A DNA stretch of 22,794 nucleotides from Candidatus Arcticimaribacter sp. UBA7428 (GCA_002477625.1 DLQQ01000086.1:35020-57813), one strand, 5' to 3'. Counted from the first letter of the stretch, positions 8,163 to 15,490 are shown. The notes: a model not told the origin generated them from the sequence alone. Made by a program: numbers and translations.

Positions 8163-9470
8163 TTAGACGAACTTTTTATAATTATTTACAACGATATCTG
8201 CTTTGAGATCGTGGAGCAAATTATAAAGTCCAAAAAATGTACGGTTGATGTATAGAAAATGTCTTGAACCTCGGTTTCCGTTTAATTTTCGAATCTGCTC
8301 ATCTTGAGAAAGGCGTTCACTCATCTGTGCCACTTTAGACCAAAAGCTTTCATCCGAAAAATCAAAGGTCTCGTTGTGGAAAGGAAAGGTCAATACGCCT
8401 AATAGTTCGTGGAATAAATCGGTGATGTAGGCACTGTCTTCCTCAGAATCGTCTGGTCTTAGGATTTCTAATGTTGTGATTTTATCAATAAAAAAGTCCC
8501 GGTCTTCCATCGCTTCTTTCTGTGCCAATTCGAAATAAGGAACATAAAAATCTTCTGGAACTTCTTTTATACAACCAAAATCGATAGCCACTAAAGCGCC
8601 TGAAGCATCCACCAAAAAGTTTCCAGGATGCGGATCGGCATGCACCCGTTTCAATACATGCATCTGGTACATATAGAAATCCCATAGGGTTTGCCCCACG
8701 AGCTTCATTTGTTCCGGGTCATTTTTTTGAGCAGTATACTCTGACAAATGAATACCCTCCATCCAATCCATGGTGAGGATTTTGTCGCATGAAAATTCTG
8801 GGTAATAGTTTGGGAATTTAAGATTGGGAATCATCGAACACGCTTCTGTAATCTGCTTGCTTTGTTCTAATTCCAATGTGTAGTCCGTTTCCTCCAATAA
8901 CTTCCCTTCTACTTCTTTAAAATATTTTTCAGAATCTTTTCCTCTGAGGTTAAATAAGCGGGTAGCAACCGGCTTTACCAAAGTAAGGTCCGAACTGATG
9001 CTGTTCGCTACCCCTGGATATTGGATTTTAACTGCCAGTTTTTTGCCCTTGTTTGTTGCTTTATGAACTTGACCTATGCTAGCTGCATTGACCGATTCGG
9101 CTGTAAAGGTTTCAAAAATATCTTCAGGATAGTTTCCGAGATATTGCTTGAATGTTTTTCGCACTAAGGGACCCGATAAAGGCGGAACTGAAAACTGAGC
9201 CAAACTGAATTTGTCGACATAAGCACTCGGGAGTAAGTTTTTCTCCATACTCAACATCTGAGCAACTTTGAGGGCACTACCTTTTAAACTCTTCAGTCCG
9301 TCGTAGATGTCTTCTGCATTGTTTTGATCAAAATTTTCTTTGGCTTGTTCGGGGTTGGTAATCTTATCCCCCATGTATTTAATGTAGTTCCCACCAATTT
9401 TAACGCCAGTACTCACCAATTTTCCTGCACGTTCTAGCTTTCCCGTGGGGATATAATCTAAAGTCTTCAA
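8163..9470 (-). CDS. ABC1/UbiB (AarF) atypical kinase-like protein
   Basis: 435 residues. Hallmarks of the UbiB/ABC1 (ADCK) family are visible. The N-terminal signature helix holds KVAQ (68-71), a variant of the KxGQ motif that keeps the lysine and glutamine. The Ala-rich replacement of the glycine loop is AASIGQVHKA (129-138), the VAIK-type lysine is K148 in LAVKIQYPG, the catalytic loop is HADPHPGN (277-284), and the metal-binding DFG is at 297-299. Family members support ubiquinone or other isoprenoid-lipid biosynthesis, or lipid handling, through ATPase-like activity; flavobacteria use menaquinone, so the role here is open. The start is TTG at 9470, directly after the TAA of the TetR-like gene. 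It gives the family's usual MKTLDYIPTGK start, and the next in-frame ATG would delete 32 conserved residues. Confidence 0.9.
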   Translation of the reverse strand: MKTLDYIPTGKLERAGKLVSTGVKIGGNYIKYMGDKITNPEQAKENFDQNNAEDIYDGLKSLKGSALKVAQMLSMEKNLLPSAYVDKFSLAQFSVPPLSGPLVRKTFKQYLGNYPEDIFETFTAESVNAASIGQVHKATNKGKKLAVKIQYPGVANSISSDLTLVKPVATRLFNLRGKDSEKYFKEVEGKLLEETDYTLELEQSKQITEACSMIPNLKFPNYYPEFSCDKILTMDWMEGIHLSEYTAQKNDPEQMKLVGQTLWDFYMYQMHVLKRVHADPHPGNFLVDASGALVAIDFGCIKEVPEDFYVPYFELAQKEAMEDRDFFIDKITTLEILRPDDSEEDSAYITDLFHELLGVLTFPFHNETFDFSDESFWSKVAQMSERLSQDEQIRKLNGNRGSRHFLYINRTFFGLYNLLHDLKADIVVNNYKKFV

Positions 9471-10118
9471 TTAATTTTTACTGATTTTTTCTTTCCACAA
9501 AAATTTTCCAAGGTCCACTAAAGCTTCTAATTGCGTATTGTCAAATACATCAAAAGCTACCGTTATTGATTTTTCAATCGCAGCATCTGTTTTTTCAAAT
9601 CCTGGAGAAGTATCGTCTAACCAAAATTTCAATATGAAAAGTAGCTGGGACCAGGCTGCTTCGGAAAATAAGCCAACCGGATGTTTGGTCAAGCTCAGGG
9701 ATTTATCGTCATTTCCTTCTTCGATTAATTCGGTAGTAAAGGCTTTAAAACTCGATCGCAAATGTTTCAATTGCCCCATGGCTGTCATCGGGTTTTCAGA
9801 TCCTTTCAAAGCAAATAAGACATAACTGCGATTCAGGAGCAGTACTTCAAAAAAAGTAAAGTAAAACGTTAACAAACGATCTTTTCTGGACATCGCTTCA
9901 TAGCCGTCATTTTTGTGCAATAGCTGTACGGTATTGTCAAAGAATACCTGCCAAACATGGTGTTTTATGGTATCTAAAGAAGCATACTTCTTATAAAAAT
10001 CTTGTTCTTCAATTTTATTCACTTTACAAAATTTGTAAACCGAAAGGGGATATTTTTCATGCTCAAGAACACTATCCATATAGAGTGTAAGAATATCAGG
10101 TGATTTTTTAGCAGCCAT
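9471..10118 (-). CDS. TetR-family-like regulator with TetR C-terminal-type ligand domain
   Basis: 215 residues. An N-terminal TetR-like helical DNA-binding region is about 10-60 (LTLYMDSVLEHEKYPLSVYKF...DFYKKYASLDTIKHHVW). The helix-turn-helix is atypical, so DNA binding is less certain than in classical TetR proteins. The remainder is an all-helical ligand or dimerisation domain with TFYFTFFEVLLLNRSYVLFALKG and SEAAWSQLLFILKFWLDD. This protein commonly sits next to the ABC1 kinase in flavobacteria, as it does here: the ABC1 gene begins at the very next base and in the same frame. It probably regulates, or works with, the ABC1/KAS III cluster (inference). A TATTTTTG box lies 18 bases upstream of the ATG. 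Confidence 0.82.
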   Translation of the reverse strand: MAAKKSPDILTLYMDSVLEHEKYPLSVYKFCKVNKIEEQDFYKKYASLDTIKHHVWQVFFDNTVQLLHKNDGYEAMSRKDRLLTFYFTFFEVLLLNRSYVLFALKGSENPMTAMGQLKHLRSSFKAFTTELIEEGNDDKSLSLTKHPVGLFSEAAWSQLLFILKFWLDDTSPGFEKTDAAIEKSITVAFDVFDNTQLEALVDLGKFLWKEKISKN

Positions 10119-10136
10119 AGAATGATTTATTTAAAG

Positions 10137-10144
10137 CAAAAATA
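10137..10144 (-). promoter_or_regulatory. Candidate -7 box (TATTTTTG) for the TetR-like/ABC1 operon
   Basis: A minus-strand perfect TAnnTTTG match ending 18 bases before the ATG at 10118, which gives a plausible leader of about 12 bases. No TTG is seen at the normal -33 spacing. It would drive TetR-like, ABC1, KAS III and the CoA-binding gene. Confidence 0.38.
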
Positions 10145-10187
10145 CAACTTGTTTATCTTTTTAAGAAAAAAACTAAACAAAATAAAA

Positions 10188-10220
10188 TGCCAATTTGTCA
10201 GCGATTCCATTGTGGTATTT
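10188..10220 (+). promoter_or_regulatory. htpG promoter with overlapping imperfect palindrome
   Basis: TGCCAATTTGTCA at 10188-10200 is an inverted repeat around a central T with one mismatched pair (TGcCAA-t-TTGtCA). Its TTG (10195-10197) is followed, after 18 bases, by TATTTTTT at 10216-10223, a near TAnnTTTG box. A palindrome covering the -33 element upstream of a chaperone gene suggests a stress-regulator site (inference). No CIRCE element (TTAGCACTC-N9-GAGTGCTAA) is present. Confidence 0.42.
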
Positions 10221-10250
10221 TTTTTGAACTGTTGTTGGAAAATTAAAATC

Positions 10251-12134
10251 ATGTCAAAAGGTAAAATCAATGTTTCTGTTGAGAATATATTCCCACTCAT
10301 CAAGAAATTTTTATACAGTGATCACGAAATTTTCTTGCGTGAATTAATATCCAATGCAACCGATGCAACGCTAAAATTAAAACACCTCAGCAATTTGGGT
10401 GAAGCTACGGGAGAAGTTGGAGATCCAATCATCGAAATTAAGCTTGATAAAGAAAATAAAACCCTGCACATCATTGACCAAGGAATTGGAATGAGCTCGG
10501 AAGAGGTTGAAAAATACATCAACCAAGTTGCTTTTTCGGGAGCTGAAGAATTTTTGGAACAATACAAAGACAGTGCTGCTGATAGCGGTATTATTGGGCA
10601 TTTTGGTTTAGGTTTTTACTCAGCCTTTATGGTTGCAGAAAAAGTTGAATTGATTACAAAGTCTTTTAAAGATGAACCTGCGGCGCACTGGAGTTGCGAT
10701 GGTTCTCCAGAATTTACCTTAGTGCCACACGACAAAACAGAGCGGGGTACCGAAATCATTCTTCATATTGCTGAAGATTCTGTTGAGTTTTTAGAAAACA
10801 GCAAAATAACCGAACTGCTGAATAAGTACAATAAATTTATGCCGGTAGCTATTAAATTCGGAATCAAAGAAGAAACCCTTCCTATTCCTGAAGGAGCTCC
10901 AGAAGGTACTGAAGCAGAAAAAGTAACCGTTGACAATATTGTCAACAATCCAAATCCAGCCTGGACACAACAGCCGGCTGATTTGAAGGAAGAAAACTAC
11001 AATTCTTTTTACCGCGAATTATACCCAACACAATTTGAAGAGCCTTTGTTTAACATTCACCTGAATGTAGACTATCCTTTCAACCTAACCGGGATTTTAT
11101 ATTTCCCGAAGTTGAGCAATGACCTCAGCATTCAGAAAGACAGAATTCAACTCTACCAAAACCAAGTTTTTGTTACGGATAACGTAGAAGGAATTGTTCC
11201 AGAATTTTTGACGATGCTTCGCGGAGTTATCGACTCTCCTGACATTCCCTTGAATGTATCCAGAAGTTATTTACAGGCAGATGGAGCAGTCAAAAAAATA
11301 AGCAACTACATTACCCGAAAGGTAGCGGACAAATTAACTAGTCTTTTCAAAAAAGATCGTGCTGCTTTTGAACAAAAATGGAACGACATCAAAGTGGTTA
11401 TTGAGTACGGTATGCTTTCTGAAGACAAGTTCTTTGAGAAGTCTGACAAATTTGCACTCTACCCCACGGTTGATGGAACCTATTTTACTTTCGACGAATT
11501 GAAAGAAGCTGTCAAAGACCTTCAGACCGATAAGGACGATAAACTGGTTATACTTTATGCATCGAATAAAGACGAACAACACGCCTACATAGAAGCAGCA
11601 AAAGAGAAAGGCTATCAAGTTTTACTACTCGATTCTCCAATTGTACCCCACCTAATTCAAAAGCTAGAGGGCGCCAACGAAAAACTTTCTTTCGCACGTG
11701 TAGACGGTGATGCTATCGAAAACCTCATCAAGAAAGATGAAGTAACGGTTTCTAAGCTTTCTGATGAAGAAAAAGAAGCACTGGGTCCACTTATCGAAGC
11801 GGTTGTACCAAAAGAGAAATACACCATTCAACTCGAAGCATTGAGCAGTTCGCAACTCCCCTTTGTATTGACTCAACCCGAGTTTATGCGTCGTATGAAA
11901 GAAATGCAACAAACGGGTGGCGCAGGCGGTATGTTTGGAAACTTCCCCGAAATGCACACCTTGGTTGTCAACACCAATCATCCGTTGGTAAGTCAAATTT
12001 TGAATACCAAAACCCAAAAGAAACGGGAGCGCTTGATTCAGCAAACTCTAGACTTGGCACGTTTGTCACAAAACCTGCTCAAAGGAGAAGAGCTAACCAA
12101 ATTCATTGTTCGCTCCGTTGATTTGATCAAATAA
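10251..12134 (+). CDS. htpG: Molecular chaperone HtpG (Hsp90)
   Basis: 627 residues from the ATG at 10251 (MSKGKINVSVENIFPLIKKF). The reading frame stays open upstream, but those 43 codons are AT-rich, unlike any HtpG, and cover the promoter. The N-terminal GHKL ATPase domain has E31 and N35 in RELISNATDA, DQGIGM and the lid-hinge IGHFGLGFYSAF. The middle domain includes the conserved SRSYLQADGAVKKI with the catalytic-arginine region. The C-terminal dimerisation domain has the MRRMKEMQQTGGAGGMFG loop and ends LAKL-type helices (TLDLARLSQNLLKG). It is an ATP-dependent cytoplasmic chaperone acting on late folding intermediates, usually induced by heat. A strong terminator follows the stop, so it forms a single-gene transcript. 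Confidence 0.97.
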   Translation: MSKGKINVSVENIFPLIKKFLYSDHEIFLRELISNATDATLKLKHLSNLGEATGEVGDPIIEIKLDKENKTLHIIDQGIGMSSEEVEKYINQVAFSGAEEFLEQYKDSAADSGIIGHFGLGFYSAFMVAEKVELITKSFKDEPAAHWSCDGSPEFTLVPHDKTERGTEIILHIAEDSVEFLENSKITELLNKYNKFMPVAIKFGIKEETLPIPEGAPEGTEAEKVTVDNIVNNPNPAWTQQPADLKEENYNSFYRELYPTQFEEPLFNIHLNVDYPFNLTGILYFPKLSNDLSIQKDRIQLYQNQVFVTDNVEGIVPEFLTMLRGVIDSPDIPLNVSRSYLQADGAVKKISNYITRKVADKLTSLFKKDRAAFEQKWNDIKVVIEYGMLSEDKFFEKSDKFALYPTVDGTYFTFDELKEAVKDLQTDKDDKLVILYASNKDEQHAYIEAAKEKGYQVLLLDSPIVPHLIQKLEGANEKLSFARVDGDAIENLIKKDEVTVSKLSDEEKEALGPLIEAVVPKEKYTIQLEALSSSQLPFVLTQPEFMRRMKEMQQTGGAGGMFGNFPEMHTLVVNTNHPLVSQILNTKTQKKRERLIQQTLDLARLSQNLLKGEELTKFIVRSVDLIK

Positions 12135-12145
12135 GCAACTAAACT

Positions 12146-12174
12146 AAGGCTGTCTGAAAAGACAGCCTTTTTTT
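12146..12174 (+). terminator. Rho-independent terminator after htpG
   Basis: A perfect 10-bp stem, AAGGCTGTCT (12146-12155) and AGACAGCCTT (12160-12169), with a GAAA tetraloop and a T tail to 12174. It begins 11 bases after the htpG stop codon and is the clearest intrinsic terminator in the window. Confidence 0.95.
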
Positions 12175-12175
12175 A

Positions 12176-12198
12176 AAACTGTATATTAGCTACAGTTT
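12176..12198. repeat. Perfect 8-7-8 inverted repeat upstream of the GNAT gene
   Basis: AAACTGTA (12176-12183) and TACAGTTT (12191-12198) flank the 7-base spacer TATTAGC. It sits between the htpG terminator and the GNAT ATG at 12216, where that gene's promoter must lie. An operator is possible; a second hairpin without a T tail is the alternative. Confidence 0.5.
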
Positions 12199-12215
12199 AC
12201 GCTTAAATCTACTTT

Positions 12216-12902
12216 ATGATTCAGAATGAAGATTTCAAACTAGACAATCCCATTTGGCATGCTTTGAACGAAACCCATAAACAATACGCAGTAGAGTATA
12301 ACGGTTGTAAATTTTACAAGCCGGAGTACAGCCCTTTTGGCGGTTTGGGCGAAGGAGGAAATACGGCTTTGGCTGCAGATCAGTACAGCAAACTTACTTC
12401 TCTTTTTTATATGGTAGGTGATCCACCGATTGCAGGCAGTAGTGCCCGAATCAAAAAGCAACTGACTGCTAATCAAATGATTCTTTACAAACCCTTTCCA
12501 TTCGAGATCACAGAAACGATTCTAAAGCTTGAAACAGAAAAACAAAAGAAGGAACTCTATGAGTTGGTAAACTTCGTTCAACCCGGCTTTATTCGTGAGA
12601 AAACTGCAGCCATGGGAACGTATTTTGGAATTTACTCCGACAAGCAATTGGTAGCTGTATCGGGTGAACGCGTAGAAATGAATTCTTACTCAGAAGTTAG
12701 TGCAGTTGTTACGCATCCAGACTTTCGTAAAAGAGGCTACGCAAAACAGCTGTTAAAACAAACTACAGATAAAATCTTTTCAGATAGGAAAATACCCATT
12801 CTTCACGTGGACGAAAACAACTCATCCGCGATCGGGCTGTATGAACAACTTGGTTTTGTAACTAGACGTAAGATGGGGTTTTGTTTACTGGAGGCTGTTT
12901 GA
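12216..12902 (+). CDS. GNAT family N-acetyltransferase (FR47-like)
   Basis: 228 residues. The C-terminal half (about 115-225) is a GNAT acetyltransferase domain. The acetyl-CoA motif A reads SAVVTHPDFRKRGYAKQLL with the R-x-x-G-x-A/G pyrophosphate loop RKRGYA, and motif B is HVDENNSSAIGLYEQLGFVTRR, whose N-x-x-A-x-x-x-Y-x-x-x-G-F pattern is typical of the FR47/RimI-like group. The first 110 residues form an extra N-terminal region of the sort seen in the FR47-type branch. The acceptor substrate is unknown. It stands alone behind the htpG terminator and in front of the toxin-antitoxin locus. Cytoplasmic. Confidence 0.88.
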   Translation: MIQNEDFKLDNPIWHALNETHKQYAVEYNGCKFYKPEYSPFGGLGEGGNTALAADQYSKLTSLFYMVGDPPIAGSSARIKKQLTANQMILYKPFPFEITETILKLETEKQKKELYELVNFVQPGFIREKTAAMGTYFGIYSDKQLVAVSGERVEMNSYSEVSAVVTHPDFRKRGYAKQLLKQTTDKIFSDRKIPILHVDENNSSAIGLYEQLGFVTRRKMGFCLLEAV

Positions 12903-12994
12903 TAGCGAATATCCAGCTACTATAAGCAGGGTTTTAAAAAACAACATAACCACCTAATCAACATACGTTTCCAAATAAAATTCTATGATTTTTT

Positions 12995-13038
12995 TTGGAT
13001 AAAACGACAAATGTCGTTACATTTACAGCAAAAGTCGT
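12995..13038 (+). promoter_or_regulatory. Promoter and autoregulatory operator of the xre-res toxin-antitoxin locus
   Basis: TTG (12995-12997) and TACATTTA (13018-13025) are separated by 20 bases, fitting the Bacteroidetes promoter pattern. Between them lies the perfect palindrome AACGACA-AA-TGTCGTT (13003-13018). A further half-site, AAAAGTCGT at 13030-13038, is a direct repeat of AAATGTCGT at 13009-13017 (8 of 9 bases) shifted by exactly 21 bp, two helical turns. This is the arrangement expected if the antitoxin or the toxin-antitoxin complex binds cooperatively and represses its own promoter. Confidence 0.65.
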
Positions 13039-13041
13039 GTT

Positions 13042-13500
13042 ATGCTTGTAGCTGCAACTCCCTTAAGTCTAGAACAAAAAACTGTTTTCAAGTGGTTGAA
13101 CTTAAAAAACAACCCGTCAGAACGGGCTAATGCTTCCTTCAATTATATGAAGCTTATACGCACAGGGATCAAATGCAGTTCCATTACTTCTTTTCTTAAG
13201 CACTCGCAACTTTCGCAAAAACAACTTTCCAAAATCATACATCTTTCGGAACGCACATTGCAGCGGAATCCCCCCGAGAAATTACTCGACCTTGGAGCCT
13301 CCGAAAAACTCATTGAACTATGTCGTCTTTTTCACAAGGGCATAACCGTTTTTAATAATAAAGAAAAACTGCTTCTCTGGATCAACAGACCCAACCTGCC
13401 GTTGAACAACCAAACCCCCCTAGAGCTTATGGAAACAAGCTTGGGTATGGATATGGTCCACGATGAATTAATTAAAATCGAACAGGGTGTATTCTCATGA
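13042..13500 (+). CDS. Xre/MbcA/ParS-type antitoxin (DUF2384)
   Basis: 152 residues. The N-terminal half carries a Xre-like helix-turn-helix, about 50-80 (LKHSQLSQKQLSKIIHLSERT). The C-terminal MbcA/ParS/Xre toxin-binding domain, about 100-152, shows the family pattern INRPNLPLNNQTPLELMETS followed by LGMDMVHDELIKIEQGVFS. In characterised pairs this C-terminal tail occludes the RES toxin active site and the HTH part represses the operon. The ATG is 4 bases after the third operator half-site. The stop overlaps the toxin start as ATGA, which translationally couples the two genes with antitoxin first. The family assignment is firm; neutralisation of this toxin is inferred from the pairing. Confidence 0.92.
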   Translation: MLVAATPLSLEQKTVFKWLNLKNNPSERANASFNYMKLIRTGIKCSSITSFLKHSQLSQKQLSKIIHLSERTLQRNPPEKLLDLGASEKLIELCRLFHKGITVFNNKEKLLLWINRPNLPLNNQTPLELMETSLGMDMVHDELIKIEQGVFS

Positions 13501-13955
13501 TCGTTTATCGCATTGCAAAAAAAGAATACATTGAAGATCTCAGTGGAAATGGTGCCAAACGTACGTGTGGACGCTGGAACCCCAAGGGAATACCCGTCTT
13601 GTACTGTGCCTCAACTTCGTCCTTAGCAATCCTTGAAAAATTGGTTAGCATTGACATGGATCTTTTACCCGATGATTTGTGTATCGCTGCTTTAGAAATT
13701 CCAAAGAGTAAAATTTTAAAAATACCCGAAGAAGAACTTCCAAAAAACTGGAACCACTACCCCAGTCCAGATGCCTTAAAAAGTATTGGTAAAAGCTGGA
13801 TTGCGCTGGGGAATTATTGCACCCTACAAATCCCAAGTGCAGTGAATCCTTTGGAGTCAAATTATCTCATCAACGTGAAACATCCTTTGATGGAAAAAAT
13901 CAAGATTAAAGAAGTAACCCCTTTTCGTATCGACAACAGATTGTCGAAATATTAA
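13497..13955 (+). CDS. RES-domain toxin (NAD+-consuming family)
   Basis: 152 residues forming one RES domain from the MIVYRIAKKEY start to the RIDNRLSKY end. The residues that give the active site in this ADP-ribosyltransferase-like fold are present with normal spacing: R26 in CGRWNPKG, Y36 in VLYCAST, E47 in AILEKLV and a serine at S114 in IPSAV. Studied members degrade or phosphorylyse NAD+, or ADP-ribosylate targets, and stop growth. The intact frame and catalytic residues suggest an active toxin. It overlaps the antitoxin by 4 bases. The last codons contain a perfect 7-4-7 inverted repeat (13930-13947), and the next gene is convergent, 8 bases away. Confidence 0.92.
   Translation: MIVYRIAKKEYIEDLSGNGAKRTCGRWNPKGIPVLYCASTSSLAILEKLVSIDMDLLPDDLCIAALEIPKSKILKIPEEELPKNWNHYPSPDALKSIGKSWIALGNYCTLQIPSAVNPLESNYLINVKHPLMEKIKIKEVTPFRIDNRLSKY
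13930..13947. repeat. Inverted repeat inside the 3' end of the RES toxin gene
   Basis: TCGACAA (13930-13936) and TTGTCGA (13941-13947) flank the 4-base loop CAGA. The arms contain the same CGACA/TGTCG core as the operator upstream of the antitoxin gene but with a 6-base rather than a 2-base gap. It may be a weak hairpin between convergent genes, a secondary binding site, or chance. Confidence 0.4.
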
Positions 13956-13963
13956 AATGCGAT

Positions 13964-15490
13964 TTATAAGAATGCATCTTGTTTTGTATAGGGGAAAATT
14001 TCATCATATTTTTTAATGAGATTCATTCCAATACGACGGTTGATGTGTTTACGATCGAGCTGATCTGGAGAACTCAAACCCGTTGCAGCTATCAACTCGG
14101 TAAAACTCTTAAGGGTTTTTCTATGAAAATTGGCTACGCGAAGAGACTTATCGTTCACATCCAGTCCACTCATAAGGGATTTATTCTGGGTTGCAACTCC
14201 AACTGGGCAGGAATTTGTATTACACTCTAGGGCTTGAATACACCCAATTGCCATCATCATAGCACGAGCACAACTCACCATATCAGCACCCAATGCAAGG
14301 GCACGAGCGATGTGGAAACCTGTAAAGATTTTTCCCGAAGCCATTAGCTTAATTTCATCTTTTAATCCATAGCCAACCAAAGTGTCGTAGGCAAAAGCCA
14401 AACCGTCGCGAAGTGGAACCCCGAGCGAGTTTGAAAACTCAACTGGAGCAGCTCCTGTACCTCCTTCTCCCCCATCGATGGTGATGAAGTCTGGCATAAT
14501 TCCAGTAGCAATCATGGCTTTACAGATGTCTATAAATTCTTGTTTTTTACCTATGCACAATTTAAAGCCTATAGGCTTTCCGTTGGAACGCTCGCGTAAG
14601 AGGGAAATGAATTCAATCAATTCAGTAGGGTTTGAAAAAGCAGAATGACTGGGAGGTGAATGTACATCAATATGGGGCTCTACATCTCGAATAGCTGCAA
14701 TTTCAGGTGTATTCTTGGCAGCAGGTAAGATTCCTCCATGCCCGGGTTTCGCTCCCTGAGATATTTTTATTTCGATCATACGCACCGAATCTAAATTCGC
14801 TTTCTTTGCAAAGGAATCTGGGCAAAACCTGCCTTCTTTAGTTCTACATCCAAAATATCCTGTTCCTATTTGCCAAATCAAATCGCCTTGAGGTTCTAAA
14901 TGAAAAGGGCTGATGGATCCTTCACCTGTATTTTGAGCAAAGCCACCTATTTTGGCTCCCTTGTTTAATGCCAAAACGGCATTCTTACTCAACGAGCCAT
15001 AACTCATTGCGGATACATTGAGTAGGCTTGCAGAATACGGTTGCCTACAATGCTTCCCACCAACAGCAATTCGGGGTTTTGTATCTATTTTAGATTCATC
15101 TAATGCATACATTGAATGGTCCATCCATTCATAGCCTGAGCGGTAAACGTCCATTTGAGTTCCAAAAGGAACTGTATCGGTTACGTCCTTTGCCCGCTGG
15201 TAAATCAGACTTCGAAACATACGATTAATCGGACGTCCCTGCGTATCCGTCTCAACAAAGTATTGCATGATTTCTGGTCGAATGGCCTCCAACATATATC
15301 GGAAGTGGCCAAGTACTGGGAAGTTTCGAAGAATCGTTTGTCTTTTTTGTGATAAATCATAAAAACCCAATAAAATTATTGGGGCAGTTACCGTCAAACT
15401 CCAAAGGACGGGTTGCCAAAAAAGATAGATAAGTCCCGTTAAAAAAAGCGTAAGGAAGGATAAAAAGAAAAAACCTGTGCGTACTTTCAT
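13964..15490 (-). CDS. Membrane-anchored FMN-binding glutamate-synthase-like protein
   Basis: 508 residues from the only suitable ATG (15490); a TTG nine codons upstream is less likely and falls in the palindrome. The N-terminus has two hydrophobic helices (about 6-24 and 27-45), then a domain like the FMN-binding central part of glutamate synthase. Visible features are NVSAMSYGSLSKNAVLALNKGA, a GxxNTGEGSISP loop, KPGHGGILPA, ITIDGGEGGTGAAP and the 3Fe-4S cluster cysteines C417-x5-C423-x4-C428 in CIQALECNTNSCPVGVATQ, the spacing found in GltS. The glutaminase domain and the C-terminal beta-helix of GltB are absent, so it is not a complete glutamate synthase. The electron donor and substrate are unknown. 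The gene stands alone. Confidence 0.88.
   Translation of the reverse strand: MKVRTGFFFLSFLTLFLTGLIYLFWQPVLWSLTVTAPIILLGFYDLSQKRQTILRNFPVLGHFRYMLEAIRPEIMQYFVETDTQGRPINRMFRSLIYQRAKDVTDTVPFGTQMDVYRSGYEWMDHSMYALDESKIDTKPRIAVGGKHCRQPYSASLLNVSAMSYGSLSKNAVLALNKGAKIGGFAQNTGEGSISPFHLEPQGDLIWQIGTGYFGCRTKEGRFCPDSFAKKANLDSVRMIEIKISQGAKPGHGGILPAAKNTPEIAAIRDVEPHIDVHSPPSHSAFSNPTELIEFISLLRERSNGKPIGFKLCIGKKQEFIDICKAMIATGIMPDFITIDGGEGGTGAAPVEFSNSLGVPLRDGLAFAYDTLVGYGLKDEIKLMASGKIFTGFHIARALALGADMVSCARAMMMAIGCIQALECNTNSCPVGVATQNKSLMSGLDVNDKSLRVANFHRKTLKSFTELIAATGLSSPDQLDRKHINRRIGMNLIKKYDEIFPYTKQDAFL

Noticed and set aside
10122..10250. N-terminal extension of HtpG by 43 residues
   Set aside because: The sequence is AT-rich, unlike any HtpG, and contains the promoter and palindrome; the canonical MSKGKINVSVENIF start lies at 10251.
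11334..12044. Long minus-strand ORFs within htpG
   Set aside because: Antisense frames of a conserved gene; rich in Phe, Leu and Cys without any recognisable family.
12903..13041. Mobile-element end or attachment site next to the toxin-antitoxin locus
   Set aside because: No integrase, transposase, tRNA gene or flanking direct repeat was seen; only the promoter and operator can be supported.
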